Shown here: positions 47,033-58,186 of the stretch, in pieces
How positions within the stretch are numbered: position 1 is the stretch's first letter
Layout of the letters: each line of letters opens with the position of its first letter
Assembly (NCBI RefSeq): GCF_030272615.1
Contig: NC_081410.1
Span: forward strand, 142,198,849 to 142,262,848
Source of the DNA: Cryptomeria japonica
Lineage: Eukaryota; Streptophyta; Pinopsida; Cupressales; Cupressaceae
Length of the DNA stretch: 64,000 bases
Direction: 5' to 3'
Program-made: the position numbers and the translations under genes
Notes under the pieces: generated by a model
The model's input: the letters and a program-made list of their open reading frames with translations, nothing else
Told to the model about the DNA's origin: nothing
Databases searched by the model: none

Positions 47033-47860
47033 GGTATGTCCCTTGCCAAAGGGTGTACATGATGAAAAGGTGTGACCCCTCCCTCACATTGAGAGGTATA
47101 AAGAAAAGTAATCAAAGCATCCAATGACATCACCATAATTCAGATCAGAACTATTATTAAGTTACAGGCAGTAGCATCTTGTCCTTGGTGGCATGCAAAG
47201 GGCCATTACACTACCATTGTCAAATCAGAGAAAGTTATCAAGACTACCCTTCGAACTATTCTTAGAATTTTATAATAAAATGTATTCAATTTTGATAAAA
47301 TTATATTTATTAATATATTACAACTCTAATTTAAAGTTAGAATTGTTGTCTCGGAACTAACTTAAGGCAAATCTCAAATGGGGACATTACAAATTTCTTC
47401 AAATCAAACCCTCACGAGTGGAAAACCAACCTTCATAGGGACAAATTTGTTCCTCAAATTCATTTCATTCAATCCTCTTCATGGGGACCTCTCATCTGTG
47501 ATCACATGATTCACATGATCTTGCAACCATTTTCATCATTTTCACTCAATTTCAAAGGGAGAGTGGAAATTCGATCTACATGAGGACAAATCCAAACACA
47601 TTTAAATAACTAAGTTCTTTGAACGACTCTCTTGTAATTTTGACAACTTTTCACATCCTTTGATGACATTTCTTGCTTCATGACAACTTTTGACAATATT
47701 AGCTAATTGACAACTTTAATCTTGATAGGAGACCCTCTCATAAGAAAAGGTTAAAACCAGGAAATTATTGCTAAGGCAATCTAAGCAGAACACTTACCTA
47801 AAAAGCAAAAAAGTGGGAGTCCCCATTTGCAATGGGGTGATGTGTGAAAATATCACAAGA

Positions 47861-48715
47861 AGTTCCACTTGGTAACCTCTTTGCTCAAATGTGTGTTACA
47901 AACCTGGAATTCTTCTCCTCTTATCTATGTGCTCCTTATATTATATGTTGCTCTTCTCTAGCTGCTCACAAAATCTGCTTGTGCATGTCACACAAATGCT
48001 TCATGAAGTTTTCTACTTCCACATTTTTCTTTACTAGTATGTCGCACAATTCCAATACTCCTCTTGGACTTTGCCCGTGGCCAATCTACAGTGGGCTCTT
48101 CCCAATGCTTTTATTCACTTAGTTGTTATATGCAAACTCCACCTAACCAACACTAAGTCCCGAAGTCCTAGTTTTTTTTCCACCAAACATCACAACACAT
48201 TTACAAGGCTCTTATTGACTAAATCTATATTTGGTCTCTTCCACAATATCCTCCAAAAGTTAACACAATTTTTCTGTTTTAATTCAACATAGTGGTGAGC
48301 AGAAACCCATTCAACCTCACGACCTCTCAAAGGAAATAAACTTTGGCCGCCTATGTGGTGTCATTTTTCTGCTTGCAAGTTATCAAATGCACCATCTTGG
48401 AAAACCTATCAACCACCATAAAATGAGTCATGGTTGTTGCATGTTCTTGACAAACCTAGAACAAAATCCATTGTCAAATGTTTCCATGGCCTCTTAAGAA
48501 CTGCAAGGGTTGATATAGCCCTATGTTCTATCTTCTTCCTTTTACCAATTTGCAAACTCTAATTTCCGTACAAACTTTTACATATACATAGACGTGCAGC
48601 TAGAAATATCCCTTACTTAACTGCCCACCATTTCGTCATAGCCAAAGTGACCAGCCAAGCCTCTGTTATGCTTCTCTCTGATGTCGTTCTTGCACATGGA
48701 ATGGATGTCTTGATG
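47861..48715 (-). pseudogene. chromovirus Pol, integrase region (piece 1)
   Basis: Read on the minus strand with frame changes: REKHNRGLAGHFGYDEM and the INxxxx zinc-binding area, then MDFVLGLSRT, MVVDRFSKMVHLITCKQK, EVVRLNGF, FWRILWKRPNIDL, VEFAYNN, GKSPL, and EEFQV...HLSKE up to the LTR C boundary. These are integrase core and post-core blocks of Ty3/gypsy elements; the first catalytic D (VVDRF) is visible, while the segment with the second D and the E is deleted. The frame resumes at 17582. Upstream protease and RT are not found. Confidence 0.75.
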
Positions 48716-50735
48716 TAATAAACAGCCCTAGCTACTATAAAATTTTATTTTATTTTTTGTAATACAAACGATGTTGTACTAACATAATTGTCAAGGTTGT
48801 ATATAGTATATACTATATACACTCTGTTCTAATGAAACAATCTACGGATGGGAGCATTTCTAGGTGAAAAAAATGTGCAGCCTATGAAAAGCGCATATAG
48901 GTACACCCATTCCATCAATGTAGGTCCTTTAGTGCTACATTAGGATTTCATGATTAGTTCAAAAATCTTAACATGGATTATTTCAAAAGTCGTGAGGTAT
49001 CCAGTTAAATTACATTGCAAAATTATACTGATTGTTTTGAAGAAAACTCAGTTATACAAAGAGCAGGGTGAATTAGTATAACAACAAACCTTTACTTTTC
49101 AAAACCTAATCAATCAAAAAGCAATACTTCGAGAACTTAATCATCCACAAATGCAAGATCTAGCAATTAGGAGCACAAGAAGAACACACAATTTATGTGG
49201 AGACCATTGTGGGAAAAAACCACGGCAAAATATTGCTTTTGTATTAGAAACTTCTTACAATCTTCATAGGTATCAACCCACAAGAGACACCAATCCCCTT
49301 TAAATAATTCATAGGCACCAACCCACTGGAGGCACCATTCCCCACAACAGAGCACCAACTCAGCAAGAGACACAAATCTCCTTGAATGCAAGGCACCAAG
49401 CTCCAAAAGAATGATGTGATAAGTACTTGATCTTCTTCTTGAATCAGACCTAACTCTCCTCCACAAATCTGCTCAAAATGCTTCTTTAAATCTGCTTAAA
49501 ATCTTCAATAATTTCAGCTTTTCAGTCTGCAATAAATCACCTTAAAATCTACTCATAATCTTCAATGTTTTCTGCTCATAGGTCTGTAATAATTCACCTT
49601 AGAATCTGCTCATAATCTTCAAAATTTTCTGTTTATAAGGTCTGCTTTAACACTGCTCTAGATAGGAATAATATTCAATGAATGCTTTATAAAATGAACC
49701 CTAAATGATCTCCTCTACCAATGGTTGCTTCCCTTCATACTGGTCAGCCAAGATCAGATTTAAATATTTTATTTTATTTTTATTTTCTTGCCCAGAGTGG
49801 GTGCCCAAACCAAGGGGGGTCAGCCAAGCAAAACATATTTTTATTTTATTTTAATTGCAACCCAAGCTAGGGTGCACTTCCCAATGGGGTCATGCCTCTT
49901 AGACATATTATTCAAATGCATTTTAATCCCCATAGATGGGTTAGTTCCAAGAGGGGGCTTGGCCAAATCAATAAAAAATTATTTTGCAATTTTGAAGTCA
50001 ACATTAAATATGCAATTTATCTCCTCCTTGCTCGCTGATATCTTGATCATAGTGCCATAAATTTGGCACAAACTAACCTCCATCAAATATGCCACAACAT
50101 CCACTTTGACATCAATGACAATAGTTCAATATGTTTCATTATTGATTGTTGTAAATACCAAATTAAGCAAAATTAGTATTATATTCATACTTGTTTTGGT
50201 TTAAGAAATTCACCAATAGCAACCCAACTCAAACATAGATTCAATTTTAATATAATCTTTTCAAGACTAACTAGCTGGAGTTGGAATGTGAACAATCTAA
50301 ATAAAATCATAAAAAATGTGTTCTTTAGGTATTGTGAACAGTTTGCATTTTGGGAGATTCTCTTTAAAATTCATCTGGACAATGTGGGTGGTACCTTAAT
50401 GAAGAAATGAGAACCCTTTTTGATAAACATAAACCAAGGTTTTCTCAACAAATCATGCAAGAATTGGTAGAACATCTGGTAACTCCCATTATTATAATCT
50501 CCTAAGGCTAGGATTCTATCCTCTTAATTATGATTGGGAAAACATGAGTCACAATATAAGACATGAAATTCATAATTTAGCGTGCCAAGATTGCAAAAAG
50601 ATTCAAGTAGGATCAAATATATGGAGTGTACCATCATATCAATTTTTGGTTTCATCCCCATGACTCTAATGAGGAACATTAACATGTGTCATTAGAACTA
50701 TGACAAGGACATAGAATTGAAGACCACTAGGGTAT
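48716..50735. other. decayed sequence with a probable copia LTR on the minus strand
   Basis: Between about 49020 and 50125 the minus strand has features of a copia LTR: a start near 50125 resembling TTGTCATTGATGTCAAAGTG, the U5-type phrase GTGGTTTTTTCCCACAATGG at about 49200-49222, and ACTAATTCACCCTGCTC near its end (about 49070). Termini and duplications could not be fixed. The rest (48716-49020, 50126-50735) shows nothing recognisable. Confidence 0.4.
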
Positions 50736-51730
50736 TGTAAGGTACCGCCCTGTTTGCTGTGGAAGTTTTTTTTTGTTTCAGTCTAACATGTCACTGCTGT
50801 TAAGTTGAACCTGGTGTGTTTTGTGTCATTACAGCTTGCAAACATCCATGTTCATTCCAAAATTTATGTAGATATGAAAGATTCATACAAACAAGTTATA
50901 AGCAATTAAAATCACTAGCTTTGAATTAACAATGCTTCAAATCACCAAAATTATTCAGTTCAAACATAAGGTTACATTTCAGAAAATCCGAACAACACAG
51001 CTCCATAAATGTAATCAATATCCCAAGCACAAGACACGTCAAGAACCTGGTATAACGTTGTGGTGTTTAAAGGTGACACCTCCATTGGCTGCCAAGTGCC
51101 ACAAACTCCCTTTCAGCTAAAATCCCTTCACTGTTCTTCATCTGCATCCTGTATAGTCACTGCGACTGCTCTATATTAACGTCCAGCATACTGTTTGAGC
51201 CCAGCAAGAATCATGTCCGGCAGTCCAAACAGCTCAAACAAATGATTTCTGACCTGCTATTTCTGAGTCTTCTGCAGCTAGCTCCTGGCTCAGTCCCACG
51301 TCTTCTACAGCCGAATCATAAGCTGAGACTACCAATGAGTGTTGAGAGGTTTCTGAGACTAACTGCGGCAATGTATAATTCCCACGCCTTTGACCCTTAC
51401 TGTCACATTTTTCCCAGTGCCATTAAACTTGGCTTCCATTCATTTGTGCCTACAGTTTCCCTTCCTATTCAACTCAGCCAACTATAAAAACTCCGCTGTA
51501 TTATACCTCCATTCAACAAATATACTTTACCAGTCAATTAAACCCTGCAGTTTTCAGAGATTCCATTCATCATGAGATTTTTCCCTACATCTTCCCTTCA
51601 TGATTGGGGAGACTTCATGGATACACCTTTGGTTTTGTTTCTTCCTAAGGAAAGGAACGTTGTTCGACGTTCGTGGAGCAGTTTCTTCATTCATCTTCCG
51701 GAGTTCCGGGCTCGAAGGACAAGGAAATTG
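50736..51730. other. unassigned sequence left of gypsy element J
   Basis: No gene recognised; open frames at 51242-51487 and 51572-51862 overlap each other and have no motif. TGTAAGGTACC at 50736, preceded by GGTAT, may be an LTR start whose partner end is GCTTGCA plus GGTAT at 61398-61403. Confidence 0.3.
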
Positions 51731-52826
51731 GGAACCCCCAGGTTCCTAAGTTCCTTCCCCAACTACGGTGACCCCAGTCTCCGAAGTTCCCCAACTACGG
51801 TGACCCCGGTCTCCGAGGTTTTCCAAACTACTTCCGACTTGCAACACTTCCGGATGGTGTGATCAACACTCAAAGCTTTAAATGCTCCAACAGCTTTGGT
51901 GACTTATGCACTTTTTTGTGGAGCCACAGGGGTGCATTTAATGTTTTTGGTAGGATTTCCATCAAGGGAGGTACGGGGCCATGCTTGGTGACTTATGTCA
52001 TGCCTGACTTTGGAAGGTTAGTCAATCCACCTTCTCAGGATTGCCCTTTGTGGGTATGGCTAGGTTGCTTGCATGTACAAGTCAAGTGCATGCACTTTCC
52101 TGCACCTCCAGACTGACATGTAGGGCTCATGATCACCCTTGTGACAATTTTCTATATAATGGCTTTTAAGCCTCATTGTAAAGGGTTCTCTCCCTACTGC
52201 CTTGAGCTTTCCTATGCTCTTTCTCTTCTCTTGAAGACTTGTAATTATTGCATTTCTGCAACTATAAGATTGGCTTTTGGCCTTATGATTAATTGAAAAA
52301 AAATCACCATTCTTGCCTCCTTCTAACCTATGGATGTTGTGTAAGCTCTCTTACCTTCATTATAGATGTATGTCTTGTGACTTTTATCTCCATATATGTT
52401 GTGTTAACTTGTTTACTGAGTGTGACTTGTGGGAATTCTTCTCCCCTCTTGACACTTAGCAAACTATAACCTCCATGCATGCGTTTGGGTCACTTATATA
52501 ATTCAAGTTGTGCATCTTTTGGGTTTTTTAGTTGGTTCTTTGTGTCATTTCGGTAGGGAGAGGAACAATCTCTTCTTGGTGCATCACCTCCCTTTATTTC
52601 AAGCAATTTTCTCTTCCCTTTACCTCTGCAAGTTGTTGGGATAGGCCTAGGAGTTAGTTTTGAGGTGTTGAGTTTGTTCAACACCTGCACCTGGATAGAG
52701 AAGGAAGCCGACCTTCTCCGGAGATTCAACCCCCTTGCGCAAGGTCCCACACTTCGGGGTTGTTTCCATGTTTCACAAGGTTGTTGAGTTGATAGCTCAG
52801 CAAGGGTGCAAGCTTTTCTGATAACA
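51731..52826 (+). repeat. 5' LTR of gypsy element J (left end missing)
   Basis: Matches 60066-61181 along its whole length with only a few per cent differences and ends TGATAACA next to the primer binding site. Contains a TATA box (TCTATATAATGG near 52151). Homology to the 3' LTR stops at about 51731, inside the repeat region, so the first 0.7 kb including the TGTTGTCA terminus is replaced by unrelated DNA. Confidence 0.85.
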
Positions 52827-52831
52827 ATTTT

Positions 52832-52850
52832 TGGCACGCCCGGTGGGACT
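52832..52850 (+). other. primer binding site of J
   Basis: TGGCACGCCCGGTGGGACT begins five bases after the 5' LTR end. A TGG start complementary to a tRNA CCA tail is expected for minus-strand priming; I cannot name the tRNA with confidence. Confidence 0.7.
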
Positions 52851-53417
52851 TATTCAATTCACATGCTAAGGATTTAGTGCTATTCTTAGTGTTTTGGCCT
52901 TTAGAGGCAGTCATCTCTCAAGCACTTGGCGACTTTGCTCAAGGACCAGTTTGTGCTCACACAAAGTTCACAACTCTGGGACCCCGGAACCCCCAGGTTC
53001 CCAAATCAGTGAAGCCACTTCACTCCGTAACCCCGGAACCCCTCGGTTTCGAAGTGCTTATACCAGAAAACTCGAAGCCCCCAAGTTCCGAACTCCCAAG
53101 CTTCCTCACTCCGGACATCCGAGCTCCCGAGGTGTTAAATTGGTCATACTCCGCAACTCCAGATCTCCAAGCTTCCAAGGTCGATTGCGGACTTCATGCC
53201 CAGAATTCACACAAGGGCGTCTTCTAGAGGCAGTTTTCAATTCCTAGAGCTTCCATCTACGGGCTTTAGAAGAGGGAGAGGCAGACCTTCATTGTCACCA
53301 GTCAGGGGTGTCGAGGTTGGAAACACTCCATCTCCCAGGTCTCGTTCTACTCCTCCATTCACAAGACCACTACTATCAAGGGCTCCCACCACTCATATCA
53401 ATATACCATTGTTTCGC

Positions 53418-54945
53418 ATGGCTAGAAATCAAGTCTTTGTTACCTTCAATGGGGGGAGTCCCCTTGTTTGGACTCAATGGAATGACATACCAGTGGCTGC
53501 GTTGAAGAGTATACCATACTTCACTAGTGAAACGGCTACTACACCCATTGAGCACAAGACATTGCAAACATCTGCTTTGTCCATAACGTCACTCAGGATG
53601 ATGTTGTTGTCAAACTCTTGGCCACATCTTTGAAAGGCAAAGCCTTGCAGTGGTACAAAGGGTTGTCATCTAGCTCCATCCACAATAGGGACGAATTGGG
53701 GGAGAAATTGTCCAACCATTTTGAAGACAAAAGTGATCACCTATCACTTGTGGAGTAGTTAACTACGATCAAGAGGGCACCCCACGAGTTCATGGGAGAC
53801 TTCAACTTCAGATTCCATAAGACATGGAATAGGATTCCTGCTCTAGTGAAGCCATCCCCAAATCATGCCTTCTTGTATTATCTTAGAGCTCTCAATAGCG
53901 ATATAGTTGTCATGGTACAATCGATGGGTGGAGCCTCTCTACCTGGTGCATATGACATAGCCATAAGACCAGAAAATTGTTTGATCCACGCTGGGAAGAT
54001 AGCTCCAAGGCCTCCAATGCCTCTCTTCCCAGAAGCTCCTACTCAACAACCAACCTTGGCTCCTATTCCCATGGCACCTGCAAGTCAACCATCCACGCCA
54101 TCTACGTCCTCTAATGAGCTCCATGAGGTCAAGGCTCTATTACAAAACTTTGGCAATGAATTGGTGGCACTAAAAAGACAGCAAACTCAGTATAACAGAC
54201 CTTACCAAGCACAAGGTCAGAATTATCAGCAAAACAAGCCACCCTTTCAAGGGCAAAACCGATGGAGCAATGCTAGGCCTTTGAATAGTGTGAACCCCAC
54301 AAACGCAAGCAACTCAAAGGCGTTAGTTCCAATGCAAAATAACCTTGCCCAAGAGCAAGATTGGTGTCAACCATGTAATCAGCCACACAACCAAGGTGTA
54401 TGCCAAAATGGAGGGTTTGACCAAACCTTAGTGGTGCAAGATGAGCCGACCACTTCTGGCCAGCAATATGACCCAAATCAGCCTAGTGTTGGTCCCCAGG
54501 CTCACTTACAAGGGGATTTTACCTTTGTCAATTGGCAGGAGGCAGAATTTTGTGGTTTGAACCAAACAAATGGTGAGTCCATGTTGCAATATGCGAGGTC
54601 AAAGAAGAGAGCCATGGAGCCTACCTCACCTTCAACATCAGTCCAAGCTCTAACACCCAATGTAGTTGTCCATGATACAAGCCAAAGTACCATGCAAGGG
54701 AACAAGAGGCAGGAAGAGGTCCAAGTCGTCCAAAGAGCAAAAGTAGACCTTGTAGCCCCAAAGGGGCCTCTAAAGTCAGTTGGTGTTCCTTTCAACATAG
54801 TTGATCAGATGAAGAGGGCCAACCTCAACGTCACTATGTGGGAGGCCCTTTCAATCCCATCCCAAAGGGATTTGCTTAAAGAGGCATTAAAGGATGTCAA
54901 TCAATCAAGTGGTGAGCCAGCAATCAGCGAAAGGCAACCTCCACT
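53418..54945 (+). pseudogene. Gag of gypsy element J (broken)
   Basis: Begins MARNQVFVTFNGGSPLVW. A frameshift near 53560 leads into VVKLLATSLKGKALQWYKGL, and an in-frame TAG (53757) interrupts SLVE-LTTIKRAPHEF; the remaining frame from 53792 reads FNFRFHKTWNRIPALVKPSP through GAYDIAIRAEN-type capsid sequence. A zinc-knuckle-like CQPCNQPHNQGVC (CX2CX3HX4C, one residue shorter than the classical spacing) is at about 54364-54402. A frame change near 54945 separates gag from protease. Proline/glutamine-rich middle. Frames at 52877-53300 upstream are leader, not gene. Confidence 0.8.
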
Positions 54946-54948
54946 AGC

Positions 54949-55920
54949 TTGGTGCAGCCCAAGGAGGAAGAAGATTCAAGCAAGATCAGCAAGCCTCCCC
55001 CTTTCTATCTCTCCTTAATCATAGGAGACAACTTGGTTCACAACTGCATGATAGATTCAGGAGCTAGTAGCTCAGTCATGCCTAAGAAGGTAGCTAATCT
55101 TCTTGGCATAGAATATGAACCCGTGACCAAAGGGGTGGTCCAGTTAGATGGCACTTCTATTAAGACAGTAGGGGTGGTAAAAAATCTGAAGTTAACCTTG
55201 CATGCATGCCCCGGTTGCACTGTCTTGCAAGACGTATCAATCATCGACCTCCCTGCCTTCTTTACCATCTGCCTGTCTAGAGACTTCACAGCCAAGATAG
55301 GTGGGTACGTGTCTTCCGACTGGTCCCATATGCTATTTCGAACAAGGTATGGTACCAAGGTCACCATAAGGGCAAAGCCCATTGCCCAAAACCACATTGA
55401 GCCCTACACCCCTAGCCCTATAAACATGAATTCCACTTTGCATGAAGAGGGGGAGGACTGTGTTGTCCGTGAGCCTGCTACTCTCTTGCAAGAGGTTCCT
55501 GATTGCTTGCTGGACGAATGGGCCAATGCTTTTCAATTTGATCCATTAGCTGAGACTGAAGAGACTGGGCTTGACACCTATTGTATCCATGAAGAGGATA
55601 CTCCTATCCCTAACCTCATCAAGACGCAAGGAGATTCAGAGGGGTTATGCAACATGTTTTTTGATGGTTCAAGAAACAAGAATGGTGCAGGCGTCGGGGT
55701 GATGCTTGTTTCTCCTGAGCAGGAGAAATATTTCTTCTCTTTTAGGCTTCAATTCGGTTGCACTAACAATGTTGCTAAGTATGAAGCCTTGATCCAGGCC
55801 TCCAACTTGCGCAAAGCAGGAAGATCGGATCTTTGCAAGTATTTGGAGATAGTGAGTTGGTTGTTAAACACATCCAGCGCAAAGCAGGAAGATCAGATCT
55901 TTGCAAGTATTTGGAGATAG
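54949..55920 (+). pseudogene. J Pol: protease and first part of an RNase H
   Basis: Protease is shown by MIDSGASSSVMPKKVANLLG (catalytic D at about 55057) with a typical ILDLP-like (SIIDLPAFF) second half. About 130 residues later comes CNMFFDGSRNKNGAGVGVML and CTNNVAKYEALIQ, the start of an RNase H domain of the second (archaeal-like) type known from Tat-lineage gypsy elements. The frame then runs into a 68-bp tandem duplication and stops at 55920. Placing this domain before RT is unusual. Confidence 0.8.
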
Positions 55921-55944
55921 TGAGTTGGTTGTTAAACACATCCA
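55809..55944 (+). repeat. 68-bp tandem duplication in the RNase H of J
   Basis: GCGCAAAGCAGGAAGATC begins at 55809 and again at 55877; the copies differ at one base (TCGGATC versus TCAGATC). Because 68 is not a multiple of three, it shifts the frame and breaks the domain between YEALIQ and FGDSELVVKHIQ. Confidence 0.9.
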
Positions 55945-58186
55945 AGCCCAAAGTGTAGCAAAGAACAACCTACTCAAATCATACAAGCACAAGGTTTGGG
56001 ATTTGATTGAAGGATTTGAGGCCTTCAATATCCAAAGCATTCCTAGAGGTCAGAACAAGCATGTTGATAGGCTTGCAGCAGTTGGTGCTCAGTTCGACAT
56101 ACCAACGCATGTTGCACGAGAGGAAGAGCAACACATCAGACTTGTTGTGAGGCCTGCTGTCCTGGACAATCAAGTGAATTGGCAAGTGTTTGAAAGCGAT
56201 CAGCAGATCACCAACTTCTTGCAAAATGAAGCAGATTTTTCTGCTAAAAATCAGTCCAAGCTGCAAGACCAGTATGGAGATCAAATCATGCAGCTCAACT
56301 CCAACAAGTTGCCAAAAGGTCTAGTTACCTTGGAGGGCATTTTCAACTCGGATGATCAATTGAAGAAGAGGATGAACTTGGCTGCAAAGAGGGGTGATTA
56401 CAAGCCAGTTGTTGTTGCTGAGGGTAGGTCCTTGAATTTGGGCAAGGTGTGTTCCTCAATCGAGCAAGAGGCCTTTGTTGAGCTTTGCCAACAATATGAT
56501 GACATAGTTGCTTGGACCTATGAAGACTTGAAGAGTTTTGATCCTAGCTTAGCCCAGCATACCATAGAACTAAACCCAGATGCAAAGCCAGTAAGACAAA
56601 AGCAAAGGCCAATAAATCCCAAAATTGAGCCACTAATGAGGAAGGAGTTGACCAAGCTCATAGAAGCCAATATCATCTTCCCTATCAAGCACTACTCCTG
56701 GGTGGCCAACCTTGTCCCTATAAGGAAGAAGAATGGGGAGATCAGGCTATGTCTAGACTTTAGGGATCTCAATAGAGCCTCCCTTAAAGATCACTATCCC
56801 CTTCCCTCTATGGAGCAAATTCTCCAAAAGGTCAGTGGCTCAGAAAGATTTTCATTCTTGGATGGGTATTCAGGCTACAATCAGATCTTGGTCCAGGAAT
56901 TAGACCAATACAAAACTGCATTTACTAATAAGTGGGGCACCTATGCTTATTGTAAAATGCCCTTTGGGCTAACCAATGCAGGTGCCACGTTCCAAAGAGC
57001 AATGGACATGGCCTTCAAGGGTGTATTAGCAAGGTTTGTGCTTGTATACCTTGATGACATAACTGTTTATTCGAAGCACACAGCTGACCATCTTGGTCAT
57101 CTTGAGCAAGTGTTCATGAAATGCAGGGAGTATGGTGTGTCCTTGAACCCTAGCAAGTGTGCATTTGCTACTGATCAAGGAAGATTGCTAGGACACATCG
57201 TATCCAAGGAGGGTTTGACCATTGATCCAGAGCGAGTGGAGGCTATTTTTTCTCTTCCACTCCCCAGTCACAAGAAAGGATTGCAATGTTTCCTTGGTAG
57301 AATCAACTTTGTGAGGAGGTTCATTCCCAACCTTGCCACCATGGTAAAACCCCTCACTTCCATGTTGAAGAAAAACTTGGTTTTCAGTTGGACCAAGGAA
57401 GGAAGGGCCGGTTTCAAAGAGATCAAACAAGCAATTGCTCAAGCCCCTACCCTCGTCAATCCTAATTATGAAAGGGATTTTATCCTCTATACCTTCGGAG
57501 GAGAATCCAGCATTTCAGCTGTCCTAACACAGCTGAACGATGACAAGTTGCAGCAACCTATTGCTTTCTTTAGTGAGGGGCTAAAGGACTATGAACTTAG
57601 ATATAGCTATGTAGAGGAGCAAGTCCTCACTGTTGTAAGGGCATTAAAAAAGTTCGGGCACATGTTGTCCAACAACAAGATCCAGCTCTTAGTTCCGCAT
57701 GCAAGTGTCAAGGATTTCCTTCTAAACAAGGATATCAGTGAAAAGAGGGTTGCGTGGATAACCAAGGTCATGGAGTATGACATCAACATCAAGATCACCA
57801 AGCTTGTAAGAGGCAGGGGCCTATGTGAACAACTTGTCTCATCTTCTGAGACTACTTCAGAGGTCGCCCTTGTGTTACAAGAGGATCAACCAACTGACAA
57901 TAGCACTCAATTCAGTTGGGTAAGTGACATGACCACCTTCATAATGGAAGGTAGATACCCCCAAGGTCTGGACCGGACCAAAAGAAGACATTTCAGGTTG
58001 CAGTCCATTCCCTATGTCTTAGTGAATGGCACTCTTTTTCGAAAAGACTCCAATGGAATCTTACTAAGATGCATCGAGCAAAACCAAGTCAGCAGATTGT
58101 TAGAGGAATTTCATGATGGCTCTTCAGGGGGCCACTTCTCTGCAAGGATTATGGCTATCAAAATAATGAGGGTTGGTTATTACTAG
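55901..58186 (+). pseudogene. J Pol: RNase H end, reverse transcriptase, degenerate RNase H, integrase start
   Basis: Opens with FGDSELVVKHIQAQS and IPRGQNKHVDRLA, the second half of the upstream RNase H (D and N/D-type residues present). RT follows: LVPIRKKNGEIRLCLDFRDL, FLDGYSGYNQI, MPFGLTNAGATFQRAMD, and YLDD at 57047-57058. Then a conventional RNase H in which the usual TDAS is replaced (FILYTFGGESSISAVLTQ), so its first catalytic aspartate is gone. The integrase zinc region starts LVNGTLFRKDSNGILLRCI. A TAG at 58184 replaces the tryptophan expected in GYYW. No CDS start at 55901 is implied; it is the middle of a polyprotein. Confidence 0.85.

Larger units (their letters stand above)
20559..47391 (+). 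mobile_element. solo LTR E, split by the insertion of B
   Basis: It starts TGTGATGTCCCC at 20559 and ends GGGGACATTACA at 47391, a 12-base inverted terminus with one mismatch. Flanks AATGT (20554-20558) and AATTT (47392-47396) differ at one base. E proper is 20559-22253 plus 47038-47391, about 2.05 kb, the size of an LTR. Across the B insertion the repeats CTTTCAAAGGGTG and AAAAGG continue naturally on both sides. A TATA-like CATATAAAAGG at 22050 suggests plus orientation. No coding sequence. Orientation is less certain than the boundaries. Confidence 0.65.
17583..47860 (-). mobile_element. LTR element C, split by the insertion of E (and B, A, F)
   Basis: Left end TGTTGATGTG at 17583 and right end ...TATCACAAGA at 47860 are inverted relatives (CACAACA is usual). 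What belongs to C is 17583-20558 and 47392-47860, about 3.4 kb. The flanks GGTTT (17578-17582) and AGTTC (47861-47865) agree at only 3 of 5 bases, but the chromovirus Pol frame is continuous across them (..LPSGT | YNKL..), which fixes the pairing. C carries diverged tandem units with ...ATAGGGACAAnTT...TCC (19690-20558, resuming 47392-47600), the CCCCATT-tgc-AATGGGG hairpin and the conserved CAACTACACAAAGC patch near 17958. It lacks pol, so a solo LTR is likely. Confidence 0.7.

Noticed and set aside
52877-53247. Proline/serine-rich frames before gag of J
   Set aside because: They lie in the leader between primer site and gag and come from the same CCGGAACCCC-type repeats; overlapping frames are equally open.
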